NCBI RefSeq assembly: GCF_900111515.1
Contig: NZ_FOHS01000003.1
Span: forward strand, 434,001-498,000
Source of the DNA: Hymenobacter actinosclerus
Lineage (GTDB): Bacteria; Bacteroidota; Bacteroidia; Cytophagales; Hymenobacteraceae
Direction of reading: 5' to 3'
Length of the DNA: 64,000 nucleotides
Every line of letters begins with the position of its first letter. Position 1 is the stretch's first letter. Under the pieces are notes generated by a model. That model searched no databases. It saw nothing but the letters and a program-made list of their open reading frames with translations, and was not told the DNA's origin. Made by a program: the position numbers and the translations under genes. Of this stretch, positions 34,571-43,151 are shown piece after piece.

Positions 34571-34658
34571 GTTTGAAAGACTTGGTGACAAGCGGAGAGA
34601 AATCGGGCCGTTGTGGTCGGCCCCAATACCATAAAACCGCACGAGGCGACAATAGTTG

Positions 34659-34691
34659 CAAAGGTAGCTTTATGTTAGCTGCAAGCCGCAA
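34659..34691 (-). promoter_or_regulatory. Promoter of the Nfu gene, -33 supplied by repeat DNA
   Basis: Perfect -7 TACCTTTG (34666-34659). A TTG (34691-34689 on the minus strand) lies about 22 nt upstream within an AGCnnCA heptamer tract. Confidence 0.5.
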
Positions 34692-34747
34692 GCCACAAGC
34701 TGCAAGTACGTTCAAAAAGCTTGCGGCTTGCAGCTTGTGGCTTGTGG
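34676..34747. repeat. AGCnnCA heptamer palindrome between nfu and aroC
   Basis: Units AGCTGCA, AGCCGCA, AGCCACA, AGCTGCA on the left and TGCGGCT, TGCAGCT, TGTGGCT on the right form complementary arms around a short loop. It ends directly at the aroC stop codon region. Confidence 0.85.
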
Positions 34748-35824
34748 CTATACTCTATTTCCTCTGGCCCGCAGCAGCATATCGGCCAGCACGAGGCTGG
34801 TCATGGCATCGACGATGGGCACGGCGCGGGGCAGCACGCAGGGGTCGTGGCGGCCGCGGCCGGCCAGGGTTACGGCCTCGTTCTGGTCGTTGATGGTGCT
34901 CTGGGGCTGCAGAATGGTGGCCACGGGCTTGAAGGCGACCCGGAAATACACGTCCTGGCCGTTGCTGATGCCGCCCTGGATACCGCCCGAGTGGTTGGTG
35001 CGGGTGCGCACCCGGCCCGCCTCGTCGGTGTAAAATGCGTCGTTGTGCTCGGAGCCGAACAGCAGCGTGCCGGCGAAGCCCGAGCCGTACTCGAAGCCCT
35101 TCACGGCGTTGATGCCCAGCATGGCTCGGCCCAGCTCAGAATGCAGCTTGTCGAATACCGGCTCGCCGAGGCCGGCCGGCAGGCCCTGCACCACGCCCGT
35201 TACCAGGCCGCCTACCGTGTCGTGCCGGTCGCGGGTCTGGCGGATGAGGTCGGCCATGCGCTCGGCCGTTTCGGGGTGCGGGCAGCGCACTAGGTTGGTG
35301 TCGATGAGGCTAAGATCGAGCTGCTCGTAGCTCACTGGCACGGCCACTGCGCCCACCTGCGACACGTAGCTGTTCACCTTAATAGCCTGCTGATTGAGCA
35401 GCTGCTGGGCCACGGCCCCGGCCGCTACCCGGGCAGCCGTTTCGCGGGCCGAGCTACGGCCGCCGCCCCGGAAGTCGCGCCGGCCGTACTTTTGGTCGTA
35501 GGTGTAATCGGCGTGCGAGGGGCGGTAGGCGTGCTCGATGTGCGAGTAGTCGTGGCTGTGCTGGTCCTGGTTGCGGATGTAGAGGCTGATGGGCGTGCCG
35601 GTGGTTTCGCCCCGGAAAATGCCCGACTGCACCTCCACCCGGTCGGCCTCAGCGCGGGGCGTCGTCAGGTCCGACTGCCCCGGCCGCCGCCGGTCCAGCG
35701 CCGCCTGTATCTGCTCGTCGCTCACGGCCAGCCCGGCCGGGCAACCGTCAATCACCACCCCAATCCCCGGCCCGTGCGACTCGCCAAACGTGGTAATGCG
35801 AAACAGCGTGCCGAAAGTGTTCAT
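34748..35824 (-). CDS. aroC: Chorismate synthase
   Basis: Last step of the shikimate pathway: EPSP to chorismate using reduced FMN. From ATG 35824 the product is 358 aa with the three family signatures: [39 protein letters not shown], and the C-terminal [19 protein letters not shown]. The frame stays open upstream to 35980 only because it reads through a palindrome arm ([15 protein letters not shown] spurious peptide); that extension is rejected. Confidence 0.95.
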   Translation of the reverse strand: MNTFGTLFRITTFGESHGPGIGVVIDGCPAGLAVSDEQIQAALDRRRPGQSDLTTPRAEADRVEVQSGIFRGETTGTPISLYIRNQDQHSHDYSHIEHAYRPSHADYTYDQKYGRRDFRGGGRSSARETAARVAAGAVAQQLLNQQAIKVNSYVSQVGAVAVPVSYEQLDLSLIDTNLVRCPHPETAERMADLIRQTRDRHDTVGGLVTGVVQGLPAGLGEPVFDKLHSELGRAMLGINAVKGFEYGSGFAGTLLFGSEHNDAFYTDEAGRVRTRTNHSGGIQGGISNGQDVYFRVAFKPVATILQPQSTINDQNEAVTLAGRGRHDPCVLPRAVPIVDAMTSLVLADMLLRARGNRV

Positions 35825-35857
35825 AAGGTGAGATGGTGAGTGAGGGGGCGAAGGTAA

Positions 35858-35957
35858 GAACGTCATTCCGACGAAGGAGGAATCTCGCGTGCAATGGCAA
35901 CTCCAACGAAAGGAATACTTCGGCACGCGAGATTCCTCCTTCGTCGGAATGACGTTC
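35858..35957. repeat. 35-bp perfect inverted repeat, GTCATTCCGACGAAGG subtype
   Basis: Arms 35858-35892 and 35923-35957 match perfectly and end internally in GAATCTCGCGTGC. They are flanked by GGTGAGA-like units (35825-35850) and their inverse (CACCATCTCAC, 35970-36003), which run into the batD 3' end. Confidence 0.9.
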
Positions 35958-35997
35958 CTTTTTATCCCCTCATTCACCATTTCACCATCTCACTATC

Positions 35998-37476
35998 TCA
36001 CCTTCTGGCCTGCCACCAGCCCCAGAGGGCGAAAACCAGCAGCGCTCCTATAAACAGGTTGGCGTAGCGGCGCACGTCGCGGTAGATGCCGCGGGGCTGG
36101 GGCGTAGCGTCGGCGGCGGCCAGGGCCTGGCGGTAGAACGGGTCGGCGGGCACGGCACGCAGCGTACTGGCCGTACTTCCCGGACCGGCCACCACGGGCC
36201 GCAGCTTCGGGCGCAGCGTGTCGTAGCGGGCCGTGGCGGGGTTGAAAACGATGAGCCGGAACAGCGTATCGAGGCGGACGGGGCCGGGCTGGCGGGCTAC
36301 CAGCCGGAAGCGGAAGCTTTTGCGCCCCCCTACCCGACCGTTCTGGCGGGTCAGGCTCTGCTGCACTTCGGGGCCGTAGAGCTCCAGGCCAGTGGGCGGC
36401 ACGGGCGCGGGCAGGTTCACGGTGGCCAGGTTGCCCTCGCCTTCGAGCCCGAAGGTGTAGGCAAACGTGCGGCCGGTGCGGAAAACGGTGCGGTCGAGAA
36501 ACTCCTTCAGCTCGTAGTTGCCCACCGGCACCTGGTCGCGCAACGGGTGGGGTGGCAGCGGCACTACGGGCACCGTGAGCGGGGCCGAGCGGTAGGTTTT
36601 GTAGCCTTCGAGGCGGTTATCGAGGCCCTCAGCGGGCTTTTTGGCCACCTTGTACTTGCGCATCTTCAGCTCGATGGCCGGAAATGCGAGCGGCTGCGCA
36701 TTGAGCGGGTACAGCTCGGCTTCCCAGAGCCGATAGCGCAGGAAGGGCTTGCCGCCCACCGTTACGTTCTCGGGCACCACTTCCTGCTCATCGAAGCTTT
36801 CTTCCCACACGGTGCGCAGGTGCAGCTGCCGGATAATGCCCGGCAGCTGGCCCCCAAAATCGTAGAAATCGAGCACGGCCTGGTCTTCGGGCCGCAGGTA
36901 GAAGTACAGGGCCACGTGCAGGCCCTCGCCCACAAACACGCGGGCCTTATCGGGCGTCAGCGTCAGAAAAGCCTGATCCTGGGGCTCCACGTAGTCCTGG
37001 GGCTTGGGCTTGCCGAACAGCTGGTCGAGCAGGCCCAGGCCCTGCAGCGGGGCCGTGCCGCCGGGTGCGGGGGCTGCCGGGGCCTGCTGCGGCCCCACTT
37101 TCAGCGTAGCCCCCGCCGACTCCAGCGTCAGCCCGTTCACCTTCATGCTGAAGGGCTTGACTTCGTACTCGCCCTCGGCAAAAGCGGCGTAGCGCTGCGT
37201 AATGGTTAGCTCGCTGAAGCGCTGCCCGCCCACAATGCGCGTGGTAGTGGTGCTCGACTTGCCGCTTTTCTTGAAGCCTTCGAGGTCGGGGAAGGCCGAG
37301 TAGCGTTCCAGCGGGGCGCCGCGCAGCCGGAAACTGATGGTGTAGTACTCGTTGACCGGAAAGGTCGTCGGGCCCAGCTCCAGGTCGGCGGTGCCCGCGG
37401 CCGGCACCGGCTGCGCGCGGGCCCCGGGGGCAGCCAGCAGCAGTATCCAGCAAAACACAACCAGTACTACACGCAT
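35998..37476 (-). CDS. batD: BatD-family protein
   Basis: 492-aa envelope protein. It has an N-terminal signal peptide (VVLVVFCWILLLAAPGARAQ), Ig-like BatD repeats (VNEYYTISFRLRGAPLERY; FVGEGLHVALYFYLRPEDQ; FRTGRTFAYTFGLEGEGNL) and one C-terminal TM helix (ANLFIGALLVFALWGWW). BatD belongs to the Bacteroides aerotolerance (bat) group, but no batA/B/C/E gene lies next to it, so it may be a stand-alone paralogue. ATG 37476; a perfect -7 box lies upstream. Confidence 0.85.
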   Translation of the reverse strand: MRVVLVVFCWILLLAAPGARAQPVPAAGTADLELGPTTFPVNEYYTISFRLRGAPLERYSAFPDLEGFKKSGKSSTTTTRIVGGQRFSELTITQRYAAFAEGEYEVKPFSMKVNGLTLESAGATLKVGPQQAPAAPAPGGTAPLQGLGLLDQLFGKPKPQDYVEPQDQAFLTLTPDKARVFVGEGLHVALYFYLRPEDQAVLDFYDFGGQLPGIIRQLHLRTVWEESFDEQEVVPENVTVGGKPFLRYRLWEAELYPLNAQPLAFPAIELKMRKYKVAKKPAEGLDNRLEGYKTYRSAPLTVPVVPLPPHPLRDQVPVGNYELKEFLDRTVFRTGRTFAYTFGLEGEGNLATVNLPAPVPPTGLELYGPEVQQSLTRQNGRVGGRKSFRFRLVARQPGPVRLDTLFRLIVFNPATARYDTLRPKLRPVVAGPGSTASTLRAVPADPFYRQALAAADATPQPRGIYRDVRRYANLFIGALLVFALWGWWQARR

Positions 37477-37502
37477 GGGGCCCAACTTCAGCGGGTGGGT
37501 TT

Positions 37503-37510
37503 CAAAGCTA
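37503..37510 (-). promoter_or_regulatory. -7 box TAGCTTTG for batD
   Basis: Perfect TAnnTTTG match 26 nt upstream of the batD ATG. Confidence 0.6.
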
Positions 37511-37838
37511 CGAAAAACTGTTTTGGGGCCGGAGTGCCCGCTAAACGCCCCGTTGGCGGACGAGTGCTGGGGCAGCCGCCTGAATATCAACGGCCTTCGA
37601 TCCGCTCGGCTTCGAGAAACTTATACCTGGTCGTGAAAAAAGGATATTCTAACTGTCAGCACATTACACTTAATATGTTATAGAATTCCGGCTTTTATCA
37701 ATCCACGGCCGAGCTGGCGCCGTACCTCCACCCAACAACTACTCTTCAGCTCTTTCCGGCAGAAGTTCCTGACTTACAATTTACTGCCTTCGGGCGAGCG
37801 AGTTCCTATTGCCTTTTTTCACCCAAACTTTTTCTCTA
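37511..37838. other. Divergent intergenic region batD / ferritin-like A1
   Basis: Non-coding, with a lower-GC stretch at 37620-37690. No long inverted repeat or heptamer tract and no perfect plus-strand -7 box were found. The promoter of the ferritin-like cluster should lie here. Confidence 0.4.
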
Positions 37839-38570
37839 ATGTCCAACATCAAGCAAAATGCCAGCGAAGAGGCGGAATTCGCCAAGCCGCTGTACACGCC
37901 TATCAAGCGCCGCTCCTTTTTCATGTACGCCGGGGCTACGGCCGGTGCCACGGCCCTGCTGCTCTCGGGCTGCGACGACGACAACGACAACGTGAAGCCT
38001 GCCGACGGCACGATCAGCTTGGGTTCGGGCGACGTAGGCGTGCTCAACTACGCTTATGCTCTGGAGCAGCTCGAAGCCGCATTCTACGCTCAGGTAAAAG
38101 CTACGCCTGCCCTCGATTTTGCGGCCGTAGAGAAAGATTACTTCAGCCAGGTAGCTGCCCACGAAGCCATTCACCGCGAATTCTTCAAGGCCGCCATCAC
38201 CCGCGACGCGCCCGGCCAGATTATCCCAACGCTGACCGCCGCCGACCTGAACTTCACCTCCATCGACTTCACCAAGCGGGCTTCGGTGCTGGCGGCTGCC
38301 AAAGCCTTCGAAGATTTGGGCGTGGCCGCCTATAACGGCGCCGGCAAATACATCAAGAAGTCGGATTACCTGGTAATTGCTGGCAAGATTGTGTCGGTAG
38401 AAGCCCGCCATGCCGCTTATGTGCGCGACCTGATTTCCAACGGCTCGTTTGCCAATGAGGAAGTTGTTGATGCCTCGGGCCTCGATAAGGCCATGGAGCC
38501 GGTCGACGTTATCGCGGCCGCATCGAGCTACCTTAAAGTAAAGCTCGACGCTTCGAAAGTCGGCAAGTAA
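37839..38570 (+). CDS. Ferritin-like protein A1, twin-arginine lipoprotein
   Basis: 243-aa Ferritin_2-type protein. The N-terminus has a twin-arginine signal (KRRSFF, R24-R25) and a lipobox LLSGC with Cys45, so it should be exported folded and lipid-anchored. The four-helix bundle keeps the di-iron pattern: E79, E109xxH112, E158 and E188xxH191. Family relatives include plant PCC13-62 desiccation-linked proteins and bacterial stress ferritin-like proteins; iron or peroxide handling is inferred. It lies 29 nt upstream of B1. ATG 37839 is preferred to an in-frame TTG at 37809. Confidence 0.85.
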   Translation: MSNIKQNASEEAEFAKPLYTPIKRRSFFMYAGATAGATALLLSGCDDDNDNVKPADGTISLGSGDVGVLNYAYALEQLEAAFYAQVKATPALDFAAVEKDYFSQVAAHEAIHREFFKAAITRDAPGQIIPTLTAADLNFTSIDFTKRASVLAAAKAFEDLGVAAYNGAGKYIKKSDYLVIAGKIVSVEARHAAYVRDLISNGSFANEEVVDASGLDKAMEPVDVIAAASSYLKVKLDASKVGK

Positions 38571-38599
38571 TCTCCCTTCCCTTTTAACGAGACTCCATC

Positions 38600-39412
38600 A
38601 TGAACATACTTCGCATTATCGAGCAACTGTCGGAAGTAGACGCCGACGTCCTGGGCCGCTTCGACTCCCGTCGGGCAGTATTCAAGAGCCTGGGCGGCAC
38701 GGCCCAGAAAGGCATGCTGGCCGCGGCTCCGGTTTTTGTCGCCTCCCTGTTTTCGAAAGCCTACGGCCAGACCACCGGCACGGGGGTTATCGACGTCCTC
38801 AACTACGCGCTTACCCTGGAGTTGCTGGAGCAGGACTTCTACAAAAAGATGAAGGACGCCGGTAAAGTACCCGCCGGCGCTCCGGCTGGTGCCATCGACA
38901 CCATCTACAAGCACGAAACGGCCCACGTTAAACTGCTTACCGACACCATCACGGCTCTGAAAGGCACGCCGGTGACGAACAAGAAGTTCAAGGCCTCGGT
39001 ATTCCCGACCAATGACTACACCACGCAACTGGCATACGCCCAGGCGCTGGAAGACACCGGCGTACGGGCCTACAAAGGCCAGGCCGGCGCCCTGATGGGC
39101 CAGATGGCCGGCGCGACCAGCCTGCTGCAGGTGGCCCTCCAGATTCACTCGGTGGAAGCCCGCCACGCGGCCCACATCCGCACCATGCGCATGCAGGCCC
39201 CCTGGATTCCGGCTTCCGACTCCAACCTGCCCGCTCCGCTGGGCCCGGTATACACCGGCGCTACCCGCGAGGACAACACGATGCAGGCCGGAGTTGATAT
39301 CACCAAGCTCGGCTCGGGTTTCACGGCCACTGAGGCGGCTGCTTCGTTCGACGAAATCCTGACCATGGCCGAAGTGCTCGACGCTTCGCGCGCCGGCGGT
39401 TTGGTAGAATAA
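38600..39412 (+). CDS. Ferritin-like protein B1, twin-arginine exported
   Basis: 270-aa Ferritin_2-like protein. A short helical leader is followed by a twin-arginine segment (SRRAVFK, about residues 25-31), a hydrophobic stretch and a likely AYGQ cleavage region, with no lipobox. The metal-site residues are retained: E in LELLEQDFY, ExxH in KHETAH, E in ALEDTG, ExxH in SVEARH. It follows A1 at 29 nt and is probably co-transcribed; the two may form a hetero-oligomer. Confidence 0.82.
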   Translation: MNILRIIEQLSEVDADVLGRFDSRRAVFKSLGGTAQKGMLAAAPVFVASLFSKAYGQTTGTGVIDVLNYALTLELLEQDFYKKMKDAGKVPAGAPAGAIDTIYKHETAHVKLLTDTITALKGTPVTNKKFKASVFPTNDYTTQLAYAQALEDTGVRAYKGQAGALMGQMAGATSLLQVALQIHSVEARHAAHIRTMRMQAPWIPASDSNLPAPLGPVYTGATREDNTMQAGVDITKLGSGFTATEAAASFDEILTMAEVLDASRAGGLVE

Positions 39413-39784
39413 GCTGCTGTAGCTTTTTCGCTTCCCTGCTAATTGAAACAGGCTGCTCCGTAAGGGGTAGCCTGTTTTTGTTGCGCCTGTATGGCGGCAG
39501 CACCTTGCTCCGCAGTTCAGCCGTACGAGTGCCGCGCAACCACGCGCTGCAAGTGGGCACGCGGGCGGGCCATGCACTACGCCTGCGGGCCGCTGATCTG
39601 GGTTGGGTACGAAGCCGGTGGCCCGGTGGCAGCGGCTGGCCCGGTGAGCCAGATGCCGACAACGCAACCTTCCGGCCGGTATCGGTATCCTGGCGGTAGA
39701 GCATCCGGGTTCAAAGAAGTACCTTTGGCCTCCGGGAGTTGGCAACCTACGTTGGGTTGTTGCTTGTCGGGTTTATTTTCGCGT
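39413..39784. other. Intergenic region between the two ferritin-like pairs
   Basis: 372 nt without a supported gene. Two candidate boxes serve the second pair: TACCTTTG (39720-39727, perfect) and TATTTTCG (39774-39781, 7/8) with TTG at 39752-39754 (19-nt spacer). The second would give a leaderless A2 mRNA. The pairs can thus be expressed separately. Confidence 0.5.
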
Positions 39785-40507
39785 ATGGCTGATTTGGCAG
39801 ACACTTCTTTTTCGGGCCGGGCCCTGCGCCGGCGCACTTTTTTACGGGTAGCCAGCGCTACGGCAGCCTCTTCGGCGCTCATCCTGGCCGGCTGCGGCAA
39901 AGACGACAACCCCAACCCCAACCCAGGGGTAACCTCCGGGCAGTCGGTTTTTGCCGGCAACGATACGGGCATTCTCAACCTGACGTACCTGCTGGCCCAG
40001 ATCCAGGCGGCCTTCTACCAAAAGGTGCTTACTACGCCGCCGGCTGATTTCACTGCCGACGATAAGGCGGCTTTCGTGGACATGCGCGACCACGAAGTTA
40101 TCTACCGCGAGTTTTACAAATCGGCGCTGGGCACTAGCGCCGACATCAACCTGGCGCAGGGGCTGGAGTTCAACTTCACGCCCTACACCCTCACCACGCG
40201 CAAGGGCGTGTACGAGGCGGCCCGCACGCTCGAAGACCTTGCGGTGGGTGCCTACAACGGGGTGGGCCGGCGGTTGCGCAACTTCAGCTACCTGCGCCTG
40301 CAGCTCAAAATCACTTCCGTGAAAGCCCGGCACGCGGCCTTTGTGCGCGACCAGGTCGAGCCCAACTCCTTCGCCGGCGCCGACGTGATAACGCCCACCG
40401 GCGGCCAGGCCGGACTCGATACCATAAAAACGCCCGTTGAAGTAGCCAAGCTGCTGGCCCCGCTGGTACCCGTGGTGCTGGTGGCCGACAACCTGATGCT
40501 GCTTTAA
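39785..40507 (+). CDS. Ferritin-like protein A2, twin-arginine lipoprotein with altered metal site
   Basis: 240-aa paralogue of A1. It has the twin-arginine motif RRRTFL (R15-R17) and lipobox LAGC with Cys37. The fold aligns with A1 along its length (LNLTYLLAQIQAAFY, DHEVIYREFY, LEDLAVGAYNG, SVKARHAAFVRD). Three ligand positions differ: E79 of A1 is Gln, H112 is Tyr, and E188 is Lys. It is unlikely to be an active di-iron oxidase and may be structural. B2 follows after 19 nt. A much longer upstream frame to 39491 is rejected. Confidence 0.83.
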   Translation: MADLADTSFSGRALRRRTFLRVASATAASSALILAGCGKDDNPNPNPGVTSGQSVFAGNDTGILNLTYLLAQIQAAFYQKVLTTPPADFTADDKAAFVDMRDHEVIYREFYKSALGTSADINLAQGLEFNFTPYTLTTRKGVYEAARTLEDLAVGAYNGVGRRLRNFSYLRLQLKITSVKARHAAFVRDQVEPNSFAGADVITPTGGQAGLDTIKTPVEVAKLLAPLVPVVLVADNLMLL

Positions 40508-40526
40508 GCTCCGCTTTACCTATCTC

Positions 40527-41456
40527 ATGGACTTTCTGAATTTGCTGGCCCGGTTGGCCGACCTCGATTCGACTTCTGCCGCGCCCCACACGGCGGCGCC
40601 GCGCCGCGCTGCCCTAGGCCGGCTGGGCCAGGCCGGCACCGCTTTGCTGCCGGGTCTGCTGCTGAGCGCCCTCAGCCAGCCAGCTACTGCCGGCACGCTC
40701 GATACCCGTACCCGCCTCGATGTGCTGCTATTGACGCGCCAGTTGGCCGCCCTGGGCAACGAGCTGTACTCGCGGGCCCTGGGCCTGGTGCCCGGCTACG
40801 CGGCCCTGCCCCTTACGGCCACCGAAAAAGCCGGCCTCCAGGTTATTCAGCAGCAGGAAACGCAGCGCATTACGTTGTTTTCGCAGCTGATTACCGACGG
40901 CGGAGCCACGCTGCCAGCCGCGCCGCGCTACGATTTCACGGGCAGTAAAAACGGCACCAAGCCCGCCCTCTACCCCGATATCCAGACCAACCCCGACACC
41001 TTCCTGCTAGTGGCCCAGGTGCTTAAGGACCTGGCCGTGCGGGTGTATAAAAGCCAGGTCGAGTTTGTGGGCTCCGATGCTTACCTGATCGAGACGCTGC
41101 TGCGCAGCCACTCGGCCGAGGCCCGCCACGCCGCGCACCTGCGTACGCTACGGCGGCAGCGCGGCGCAGTGGTGAAAAGCTGGATCAGCCCCGACGACGC
41201 CCCCCTGGCCACGCCCCCCGCGGCCGTGGCGCGCGTTTACGAGGGCGAGTCGAACATCATCCAGACCTACAACACCAGCGCCGCCAACGGAGACCTGGGC
41301 CCGCTGGTTTCGGTGCCCTTCGATTCGACGCTGCCCATCAACGTAGCAACTCCGCCCCTGAGCCCGGAGGCCATTCTGCGCAAGGTGGCCGAGGCGTTTG
41401 ATGAGCCCGCCGATGCAGTTGTGGCCATTAATGTGGTAGCATTGTTCACGTATTAA
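40527..41456 (+). CDS. Ferritin-like protein B2 with altered metal site
   Basis: 309-aa paralogue of B1. It has an N-terminal helix, twin-arginine-like PRRAALGRL, and a hydrophobic stretch ending QPATAG. Alignment to B1 gives LAALGNELY for LELLEQDFY (both Glu lost), QQETQR for KHETAH (His lost), VLKDLA for ALEDTG (Glu to Lys), while SAEARH is kept. The di-iron site is therefore broken, as in its neighbour A2. It is probably translated with A2 (19-nt spacing). Confidence 0.8.
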   Translation: MDFLNLLARLADLDSTSAAPHTAAPRRAALGRLGQAGTALLPGLLLSALSQPATAGTLDTRTRLDVLLLTRQLAALGNELYSRALGLVPGYAALPLTATEKAGLQVIQQQETQRITLFSQLITDGGATLPAAPRYDFTGSKNGTKPALYPDIQTNPDTFLLVAQVLKDLAVRVYKSQVEFVGSDAYLIETLLRSHSAEARHAAHLRTLRRQRGAVVKSWISPDDAPLATPPAAVARVYEGESNIIQTYNTSAANGDLGPLVSVPFDSTLPINVATPPLSPEAILRKVAEAFDEPADAVVAINVVALFTY

Positions 41457-41569
41457 ATTTGGGGCTGGCGGCCAGACCGTAACCGCAATTTTTGCAGCAG
41501 GAGCGTGGGTTTCACGCTCCTGCTGTGCGTTTTAGCCCAGCCGGCCGCCGCAGTTTCCAGTCAGGCGAC

Positions 41570-41601
41570 TTGCATCCGGCGGGCATTTTTTTGTATCTTT
41601 C
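41570..41601 (+). promoter_or_regulatory. Promoter TTG-N21-TATCTTTC
   Basis: TTG 41570-41572 and -7-like TATCTTTC 41594-41601 (7/8). It would produce a leader of about 140 nt before the small gene at 41748. Confidence 0.5.
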
Positions 41602-41747
41602 AAGAAAGGCGGCACACTGGTCCCAGGCAGTGTTCAGCCTTTTTTTACAGCTTCCGTACAAGGGGCTGCCCACCTGGTCAAATTCATTCTTCCACCATCT
41701 TATTCCCCGTTCTTTCCCACCCTTCCCACCTAAAATTATTCAACGCC

Positions 41748-41942
41748 ATGTTGGAGTATGCCAAAACCATTCTGCTGAAAGTCAGCTTCGACAAAATCCT
41801 TTTTGAGAAGGAACTGCGCAAAGCCCTGCGGAACCTGGTACCCGCCGATCTGCTGGAACTCAAAGCCTGGTGCTACCAGCAGTTTTCCAGGATTTACCAC
41901 CGTCTCCTGAACCGCGTATTCGGTAAGCCGACCTTAGGCTAA
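41748..41942 (+). CDS. Small conserved-looking protein (64 aa)
   Basis: MLEYAKTILLKVSFDKILFEKELRK and onward: a basic, helical 64-residue protein with no signal peptide. I recall similar short proteins in Cytophagales but no assigned function. It has its own promoter with a leader of about 140 nt, and a 22-bp terminator after the stop, so it behaves as a compact independent gene. A role with the ferritin-like cluster is not supported by the layout. Confidence 0.7.
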   Translation: MLEYAKTILLKVSFDKILFEKELRKALRNLVPADLLELKAWCYQQFSRIYHRLLNRVFGKPTLG

Positions 41943-41972
41943 CCACCCATCCCGCAAGCTTACGTTAAGCAA

Positions 41973-42035
41973 CCGGCAACACAAGGGCCGGGCACCGCAC
42001 CAACAGGTAGCGCTGCCCGGCCCTTGTGTTGCCGG
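41973..42035. terminator. 22-bp perfect hairpin
   Basis: Arms 41973-41994 and 42014-42035 (CCGGCAACACAAGGGCCGGGCA) are perfect complements, between the small gene and convergent queG. Confidence 0.8.
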
Positions 42036-42074
42036 CTGTCTGGTTTTTGGCTCTATGCCTCCTGCTGCTTTCCG

Positions 42075-43010
42075 CTACTCCCCGCCGGTTACGAACCGGA
42101 TGTTGCGCTGCAATCCCGCGTAGCCGGTACGTTTCACGGCCGACTGCCGGAAGAGCTCCGAAAACAGCTCGTGGGTAATTTCCTGCCAGTCGCCCCGCGT
42201 CAGGTCTTTCAGGGCGGGGTGCGGATTGAACTGCGGTTCCTGGTGGGGCTTGGCGAAACGGTTCCAGGGGCACACATCCTGGCAGATGTCGCAGCCGAAC
42301 ACCCAGTTGCCGAACTGGCCCGCTACCTCCCGCGGAATCTGGTCTTTGAGCTCGATGGTGAAGTAGCTGATGCACTTGCTGCCATCTACTACGTAGGGCT
42401 CGGTGATGGCCTGGGTGGGGCAGGCATCCACGCACTTGGTGCAGGTGCCGCAGTAGTCCTTGATGGGGCCGTCGTAGTCGAGCGGTACGTCCACAATCAG
42501 CTCGGCAATGAAGTAGAACGAGCCGGTGCCGGGCGTAATCAGGTTGGCGTTTTTGCCCACCCAGCCCAGGCCGCTCTTTTTGGCCCAGGCCTTATCCATC
42601 ACCGGAGCCGAATCGACGAAGCAGCGGCCGCCCACCTCCCCTATTTCCTGCTGCATATCGTGCAGCAGTTCCTTGAGCTTATCCTTGATGACGAAGTGGT
42701 AGTCGCGCCCGTAGGCGTACTTGCTGACTTTGAGCGTGTCGTCGGGCTGCTGGGTTTCCTCGGGCGGGTAGTAATTGAGCAGCAGCGAAATCACCGATTT
42801 GGCCCCATCCACGAGCAGGCGGGGGTCGAGGCGCTTGTCGAAGTGGTTGGCCATGTAGGCCATCTGGCCGTGCATGTTCTTATTGAGCCAGTTTTCGAGC
42901 CGGGGCGCTTCTTCTTCGAGAAAACCCGCTTCCGAAATGCCGCAGTACATAAAGCCAAGCTCCGCCGCCCGGCGTTTGATAAAAGCAGTGTAATGGGCAG
43001 TGGGCAGCAT
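42075..43010 (-). CDS. queG: Epoxyqueuosine reductase
   Basis: Final step of queuosine tRNA modification, a cobalamin- and Fe-S-dependent reduction. From ATG 43010 the 311-aa protein has the N-terminal cobalamin-binding reductase part ([40 protein letters not shown]) and two 4Fe-4S clusters: [16 protein letters not shown] and [11 protein letters not shown]. It lacks the HEAT domain of longer QueG proteins. The promoter abuts a palindrome. Confidence 0.94.
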   Translation of the reverse strand: MLPTAHYTAFIKRRAAELGFMYCGISEAGFLEEEAPRLENWLNKNMHGQMAYMANHFDKRLDPRLLVDGAKSVISLLLNYYPPEETQQPDDTLKVSKYAYGRDYHFVIKDKLKELLHDMQQEIGEVGGRCFVDSAPVMDKAWAKKSGLGWVGKNANLITPGTGSFYFIAELIVDVPLDYDGPIKDYCGTCTKCVDACPTQAITEPYVVDGSKCISYFTIELKDQIPREVAGQFGNWVFGCDICQDVCPWNRFAKPHQEPQFNPHPALKDLTRGDWQEITHELFSELFRQSAVKRTGYAGLQRNIRFVTGGE

Positions 43011-43032
43011 GGCTATCGGGCTTAGAGAACCG

Positions 43033-43040
43033 CAAAAATA
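43033..43040 (-). promoter_or_regulatory. -7 box TATTTTTG for queG, abutting palindrome 43041
   Basis: Perfect TAnnTTTG match. The next base starts the GTCATCCTGAGC arm, so the -33 region lies inside repeated DNA. Confidence 0.6.
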
Positions 43041-43135
43041 CGTCATCCTGAGCGGCGCGAAAGACCTGACCAGACTGGAACTGCTACTACAGTTGCCCCA
43101 GCATGGTAAAGTCCTTCACTCCGCTCAGGATGACG
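43041..43135. repeat. Degenerate GTCATCCTGAGCGG palindrome
   Basis: Outer arms CGTCATCCTGAGCGG (43041-43055) and their complement (43121-43135) are perfect over 15 bp. The interior pairs only in patches. It lies 5' of queG and 3' of ruvB (both minus strand). Confidence 0.82.
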
Positions 43136-43151
43136 GTTTTTCTTTGCCGTT

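Noticed and set aside
35825..35980. N-terminal extension of chorismate synthase reading [12 protein letters not shown]...
   Set aside because: The extension is a translation of the palindrome at 35858-35957. The conserved protein begins at ATG 35824.
39413..39784. Upstream extension of ferritin-like A2 to 39491
   Set aside because: The extra residues are Cys/Pro/Gly-rich, unlike the family, and two promoter boxes lie inside. The twin-arginine signal begins properly at ATG 39785.
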